A DNA stretch of 9,205 nt from Chloroflexota bacterium (GTDB taxonomy: Bacteria > Chloroflexota > Dormibacteria > Dormibacterales > Dormibacteraceae). The stretch covers positions 1 through 9,205 of the forward strand of contig VBJE01000273.1 of the NCBI GenBank assembly GCA_005879675.1, in the 5' to 3' direction. Of this stretch, positions 6,922 to 9,205 are shown one piece after another. The first letter of the stretch is position 1, and every line of letters begins with the position of its first letter. Under the pieces are notes generated by a model that was not told where the DNA came from, did no database searches, and was given only the letters and a program-made list of their open reading frames with translations. A program made the translations under genes and the position numbers.

Positions 6922-7937
6922 CAGCAGGAAAGGTACTTGTCCTTGAAGCCCGAGACGATGCCCTTGGTCAGCGTCTTGAAGTCTTCCTTGTAGGTCGCGG
7001 CCTTGTCGGGGCTGATCAGCATCGTTCCGGAGTCGATGAAGTACGGCGCGCCGCTCTTCTTCTTGCAGCCCTGGTGGATCTGGTTGATGGCGTAAGCGGC
7101 GACGTAAGCCTGGCCGTAAGGGTTCTGGCCCATCGTCCCGATGAGGAAGCCGTCCTTCACGGCCGCGAGCACGACGGGGTCGTCGTCGATGCCGACCATC
7201 TTGATCTTCTTGTCGCCCAGGGTCCGCAGCGCCTTGGCAGCCGCGACCGTGGGGTTGTAGGCGCTGGTGATGATGCCAGTGATCTCTTTGTGGGTGGCGA
7301 GCGCCTGATTGATGGCGGTGTCAGCGGTCTGTGCGTCCTTGTCGATGTCGGTGAGGGTGATCAGCGTCACGGCGCCGTTTGTCTCCGCCACCGCCTTCTT
7401 CACGGCGTCGACTCGCAGCACGGTGTTCGGGTCGGTCAGCAGTCCCGTGCCGTGGAGCAGCACGCCTTTTCCGCCCATGGCGGTGATCGCGGCCTTGGCG
7501 CCTGTGTAGGCGGAGTTCCCCACGTCGGTCGCGATGCAGAACGTCGTCTTCGTCGGTTCCGCCACGCATCCGCCGACGGCCATCACCGGGTAGTTCTTCG
7601 CCGCCAGCTGGGCGACGATGCCGTTCGCCGCGTTGCCGTCGGTCGGAAAGATGCCGAAGCCGTCGTAGCCCTTCGCCGCGAGACTGGTGAGCAGCTGGTT
7701 CTGGAGGTCCTGCTTCCAGTCGCTCGGCACCTCGAACGTGCCCTTGGCGAGACTGAAGTCAGCTTTCGCGTCCACGATCGCCTGCCGCATCGGTTCGAAG
7801 TAGGGATGGGGACCTCCAGGGACGATGGCCACCGCGGCGTTGGTCTTGGCGCCCCCGCCGGAGGTGCTTCCTCCGCACGCGACGACCATGAGCACTGCGG
7901 CGATGGCCAATGCTCGGGCCAAGGCTGTTCGTGTCAT
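6921..7937 (-). CDS. Sugar-binding lipoprotein of ABC importer (periplasmic-binding-protein-like, RbsB/RhaS type)
   Basis: This is the extracellular receptor that delivers sugar to the permeases. From the ATG at 7937 it has 338 residues. The start follows AGGAGG (7945-7950) with a seven-base spacer, the strongest ribosome-binding site in the window; a longer frame reaching 7964 would lack this and would extend the signal peptide oddly. Residues 1-20 form a lipoprotein signal peptide ending in VVA, with C21 as the lipidated Cys, then a Gly/Ser linker. The remainder is a two-lobed type-I binding fold, with the family pattern of GYDGFGIFPTD (90-100), TSAYNPTVAAAKAL (224-237) and MVGIDDDP (247-254). 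Four more cysteines, C124 with C134 and C291 with the final residue C338, could make two disulfides. It is the first gene of the operon. Confidence 0.93.
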   Translation of the reverse strand: MTRTALARALAIAAVLMVVACGGSTSGGGAKTNAAVAIVPGGPHPYFEPMRQAIVDAKADFSLAKGTFEVPSDWKQDLQNQLLTSLAAKGYDGFGIFPTDGNAANGIVAQLAAKNYPVMAVGGCVAEPTKTTFCIATDVGNSAYTGAKAAITAMGGKGVLLHGTGLLTDPNTVLRVDAVKKAVAETNGAVTLITLTDIDKDAQTADTAINQALATHKEITGIITSAYNPTVAAAKALRTLGDKKIKMVGIDDDPVVLAAVKDGFLIGTMGQNPYGQAYVAAYAINQIHQGCKKKSGAPYFIDSGTMLISPDKAATYKEDFKTLTKGIVSGFKDKYLSC

Positions 7938-7944
7938 CCGGCTT

Positions 7945-7950
7945 CCTCCT
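7945..7950 (-). promoter_or_regulatory. Ribosome binding site of the sugar-binding lipoprotein gene
   Basis: The minus strand reads AGGAGG followed by AAGCCGG and the ATG at 7937. This near-consensus site fixes the start of the lipoprotein and matches the high expression expected for a binding protein compared with the rest of the operon. Confidence 0.85.
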
Positions 7951-7973
7951 TGTTTGAGCAGCACGAAAAATGG

Positions 7974-7988
7974 GAGCCGAATTGGCTC
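7974..7988. promoter_or_regulatory. Candidate operator: 15-bp imperfect palindrome GAGCC-N5-GGCTC
   Basis: The plus strand reads GAGCCGAATTGGCTC, with perfect 5-base arms and one further A:T pair around the centre. It lies between the predicted promoter and the ribosome-binding site of the operon, where a repressor would block transcription. The operon encodes a GntR regulator, whose family binds short palindromes, so this is a reasonable candidate. A 15-bp palindrome with a five-base centre can arise by chance in GC-rich DNA, and I know of no matching consensus. Confidence 0.35.
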
Positions 7989-8012
7989 GCTGGACTGAGC
8001 GGGATCGAGCGA

Positions 8013-8041
8013 ATGCTATAGGAAATAGGATGTTGGGTCAA
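8013..8041 (-). promoter_or_regulatory. Predicted promoter of the sugar-import operon
   Basis: On the minus strand TTGACC (8036-8041) resembles a -35 box. It is followed after 17 bases by TAGCAT (8013-8018), or after 15 bases by TATAGC (8015-8020), either of which could be the -10 box. The tract is clearly richer in A and T than its surroundings. Transcription would begin near 8006, giving a leader of about 70 bases before the lipoprotein ATG. The candidate palindrome lies within this leader. Confidence 0.55.
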
Positions 8042-8113
8042 GGGCTCAGGCAGGGGAAAGGCAATGCTGAAGAGCCTGGTGGCTGCCGTCGAGCCGTCTC
8101 CTGAAATTGTTGA

Positions 8114-8157
8114 GAGGTCCAGCGCTGGCGTCGACCGGGCGGGCAGGGCTGGACCTC
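8114..8157. repeat. Inverted repeat with 10-bp perfect arms and 24-base spacer
   Basis: The left arm GAGGTCCAGC (8114-8123) is exactly complementary to the right arm GCTGGACCTC (8148-8157). The left arm is also part of a perfect 10-bp palindrome, CCAGCGCTGG (8119-8128), so two alternative foldings are possible. It lies nine bases from the terminator-like hairpin at 8167-8194. It might be a second terminator stem or a protein-binding site; the sequence does not decide. Confidence 0.5.
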
Positions 8158-8166
8158 CGGGTTAGC

Positions 8167-8194
8167 GAGCTCCAGGCCCGAAGGCCTGGAGCTC
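8167..8194 (-). terminator. Strong hairpin with UUCG tetraloop downstream of the secreted-protein gene
   Basis: The arms GAGCTCCAGGCC (8167-8178) and GGCCTGGAGCTC (8183-8194) are perfectly complementary over 12 bp around a four-base loop. Read on the minus strand the loop is TTCG closed by C-G, the very stable cUUCGg tetraloop. It begins nine bases after the stop of the minus-strand secreted-protein gene, as expected for a terminator. No run of T follows on the minus strand, so it may be a non-canonical terminator or an RNA-stabilising stem. On the plus strand a weak CTCTCTTT follows. Confidence 0.7.
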
Positions 8195-8203
8195 AGCTCT
8201 CTT

Positions 8204-8818
8204 TCAGCAGGGAATGGACGCCATGATCGCGAGGATTCCCAGCGGCCCGCCGAGCAGCGAATCCGCCTGCGCCGGCGTCAGGATGCCCGCGTTCACGAAC
8301 GCGTTGACCTGGTTCACGAACGCCTGCAGCTGGTTGCAGGCCGTGGGCTGGTCAGGCTTGGTGGTCAGGCTGTCGATCGCGTGCTGCAGCTTGACCGTTA
8401 GCGCGTTGGTCTGCCCGTTGTTCAGGACCCCGGCGGCGTTCAGGTCATTGATCTTGTCGATGACGCCGGGTATCGCCTGCGCCGGCGTAAGGACCTGCAG
8501 CGTCAGGGTCGCCGACCTGGTGCCGCCGATCGCCGCTCTTGCGTCGGTGCCGGTCAGGGTGAGTATGTAGGTGCCCGCTGGTGCGCCGGCCGTGGTGATT
8601 GTCAGCGTGGAGGTGAAGCCGATCGCGTTTCCGCTCGGCGGGCTGAAGCTCGGTGTCGCGCCCGACGGCAGACCGGAAACCGACAGGGAGATCGTCGGCA
8701 GACCGGAGGTCGAAGAGCCCGGGACAAGCGATTCCGTGATTGCGTAGGAGTTGGCGCCGTTGGTCAGCACCTGGAGCAATGTCGGGCTGCCCGCGACTGT
8801 GAAGTCATAGACGCGGAC
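8204..8818 (-). CDS. Secreted Ig-like repeat protein, C-terminal fragment with FIMAH-like domain
   Basis: This is the downstream part of an extracellular protein whose reading frame is broken near 8807-8830. The coding sequence runs in this frame from VRVYDFTVAGSP, upstream of the first in-frame ATG-like codon at 8779, to the stop at 8204. From 8779 it encodes 191 residues. The first half is a beta-sandwich repeat of the type LSVSGLPSGATPSFSPPSG, followed by the usual AGTYILTLTGT strand. The last 95 or so residues resemble the FIMAH module found at the C-terminus of many secreted bacterial proteins: helices with NNGQTNALTVKLQHAID and CNQLQAFVNQVNAFVNAGIL. The motif LTPAQA occurs twice, encoded by an identical 15-base DNA repeat. 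The function is probably cell-surface adhesion or structure, but is unknown. A strong hairpin follows the stop. Confidence 0.75.
   Translation of the reverse strand, partial: VRVYDFTVAGSPTLLQVLTNGANSYAITESLVPGSSTSGLPTISLSVSGLPSGATPSFSPPSGNAIGFTSTLTITTAGAPAGTYILTLTGTDARAAIGGTRSATLTLQVLTPAQAIPGVIDKINDLNAAGVLNNGQTNALTVKLQHAIDSLTTKPDQPTACNQLQAFVNQVNAFVNAGILTPAQADSLLGGPLGILAIMASIPC
8264..8488. repeat. Pair of 15-bp direct repeats encoding the LTPAQA motif
   Basis: The plus-strand sequence CGCCTGCGCCGGCGT occurs at 8264-8278 and again at 8474-8488. Both copies encode the same LTPAQA motif on the minus strand, at the beginning and end of the FIMAH-like domain. A shorter repeat, GTTCACGAACGC at 8291-8302 and 8312-8323, has a 21-base period matching a seven-residue AFVN helical repeat. 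These look like conserved protein motifs rather than mobile DNA. Confidence 0.55.
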
Positions 8819-9205
8819 CGGAGTCCGTCGCCGTCACGGCATAAGTCGTGCTGCCGAGCGCCGGCGAATCGGTTATCGACTGCGTGGCCGCGAATGGCGC
8901 CCCGTTCTTCATCCACGCGAACGTGTACGGCGAAGTGCCTCCGCTGGCGACTCCGGACAGCGAGACCGCGTTGCCACTGAGCACGATCCCCGCCGGCGCG
9001 CCCGCGATCGCAACGGACGGGATGCCGAGCGTGAGCGTGCCAACCGTGATCGGCGGAATGGTCGCCAGGGGCGGCGAGGTCAGGGGAATCGGCACAAAGC
9101 CGGCGGCGATCCGGGCCGCGACCAGCGGGCCCGCGGCGCCTCCGATGGCGGCGCTGACGGTCGTATCGAGCCCCGCCGACGTGTACACGGGGCCGAGGCC
9201 GCCAG
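8805..9205 (-). CDS. Secreted Ig-like repeat protein, upstream fragment (5' end outside the window)
   Basis: This is the upstream part of the same broken gene. The frame is open to the window edge, so a GTG at 9188 that could be read as a start is probably internal. It encodes a Pro/Ala-rich stretch, then an Ig-like or PKD-like domain with ASGGTSPYTFAWMKNG and ALGSTTYAVTATDSG, typical of bacterial surface proteins. It should then run on into the next domain, but the frame stops at 8805 (ending SGPRL) while the expected continuation, VYDFTVAG, lies in the other frame. A single-base change around 8815-8825, within CTCCGGTCCGCG, would join the two. This may be a sequencing error or a real mutation. 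Confidence 0.7.
   Translation of the reverse strand, partial: GGLGPVYTSAGLDTTVSAAIGGAAGPLVAARIAAGFVPIPLTSPPLATIPPITVGTLTLGIPSVAIAGAPAGIVLSGNAVSLSGVASGGTSPYTFAWMKNGAPFAATQSITDSPALGSTTYAVTATDSGPRL

Larger units (their letters stand above)
8042..8203. other. Intergenic region between the sugar operon promoter and the secreted-protein gene
   Basis: This stretch has no convincing gene. It contains two perfect inverted repeats, listed separately, and a 33-codon plus-strand open frame (ATG 8064, stop 8163-8165) whose third codon positions are less GC-rich than in neighbouring genes. Nothing else stands out. Confidence 0.6.

Noticed and set aside
7074..8021. A 315-codon plus-strand open frame opposite the sugar-binding lipoprotein
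   Set aside because: It is antisense to a gene with a signal peptide, a strong ribosome-binding site and a known fold, and it shows no domain of its own.
8291..8323. Two copies of GTTCACGAACGC, 21 bases apart, as a possible regulatory repeat
   Set aside because: They fall inside coding sequence and encode a repeated AFVN helix motif with seven-residue spacing, which explains them.
1..9205. CRISPR array, tRNA, rRNA, insertion sequence, phage or toxin-antitoxin genes
   Set aside because: I saw no regularly spaced repeats, RNA-gene signatures, transposase, or paired small genes on either strand.

Overview
The window is GC-rich bacterial DNA that uses many GTG starts. The solute-binding protein has a lipobox. 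The quinol-oxidising cytochrome b is split into a b6-like and a subunit-IV-like polypeptide, rather than being one long actinobacterial-type QcrB. Together with a secreted Ig-like protein ending in a FIMAH-like module, this points to a high-GC soil lineage such as Chloroflexota, Dormibacterota or deep Actinobacteriota. That placement is inference; there is no rRNA or other marker gene here.

Layout. (1) Positions 11-1287, plus strand: the two halves of cytochrome b of a bc-type complex, joined by a GTGA overlap. (2) Positions 1329-7937, minus strand: one tightly packed seven-gene operon. Read from its promoter near 8040 the order is solute-binding lipoprotein, mandelate-racemase-type enolase-superfamily enzyme, permease A, permease B, two-domain sugar ABC ATPase, RhaM-type L-rhamnose mutarotase, and FCD-type GntR regulator. 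Six of the seven genes are linked by overlaps of 1-32 bases, and the seventh by a 7-base gap. (3) Positions 7938-8203: an intergenic region with the operon promoter, a candidate operator palindrome and two perfect inverted repeats, one being a 12-bp hairpin with a UUCG loop. (4) Positions 8204-9205, minus strand: the C-terminal part of a secreted Ig-like repeat protein, broken by a frameshift and cut by the window edge.

How the genes work together. The lipoprotein captures a sugar outside the membrane, two different permeases and the ATPase import it, the mutarotase interconverts its anomers, and the enolase-superfamily enzyme probably acts on the derived acid sugar. The last gene probably senses an acid or sugar intermediate and controls the operon. 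The set resembles the rhizobial RhaS-T-P-Q-U rhamnose transporter with its mutarotase. Here no kinase, isomerase or aldolase is present, and a dehydratase-type enzyme sits between the binding protein and the permeases, which suggests a non-phosphorylating acid-sugar route.

The least ordinary observations are sequence lesions. Permease B lacks about 17 residues, including most of a membrane helix, and changes frame at a (GGCGT)2 repeat. Permease A seems to lack about 10-12 residues in frame from another helix. The secreted protein is frameshifted. I saw no convincing novel system; the operon is a variant of a known type.
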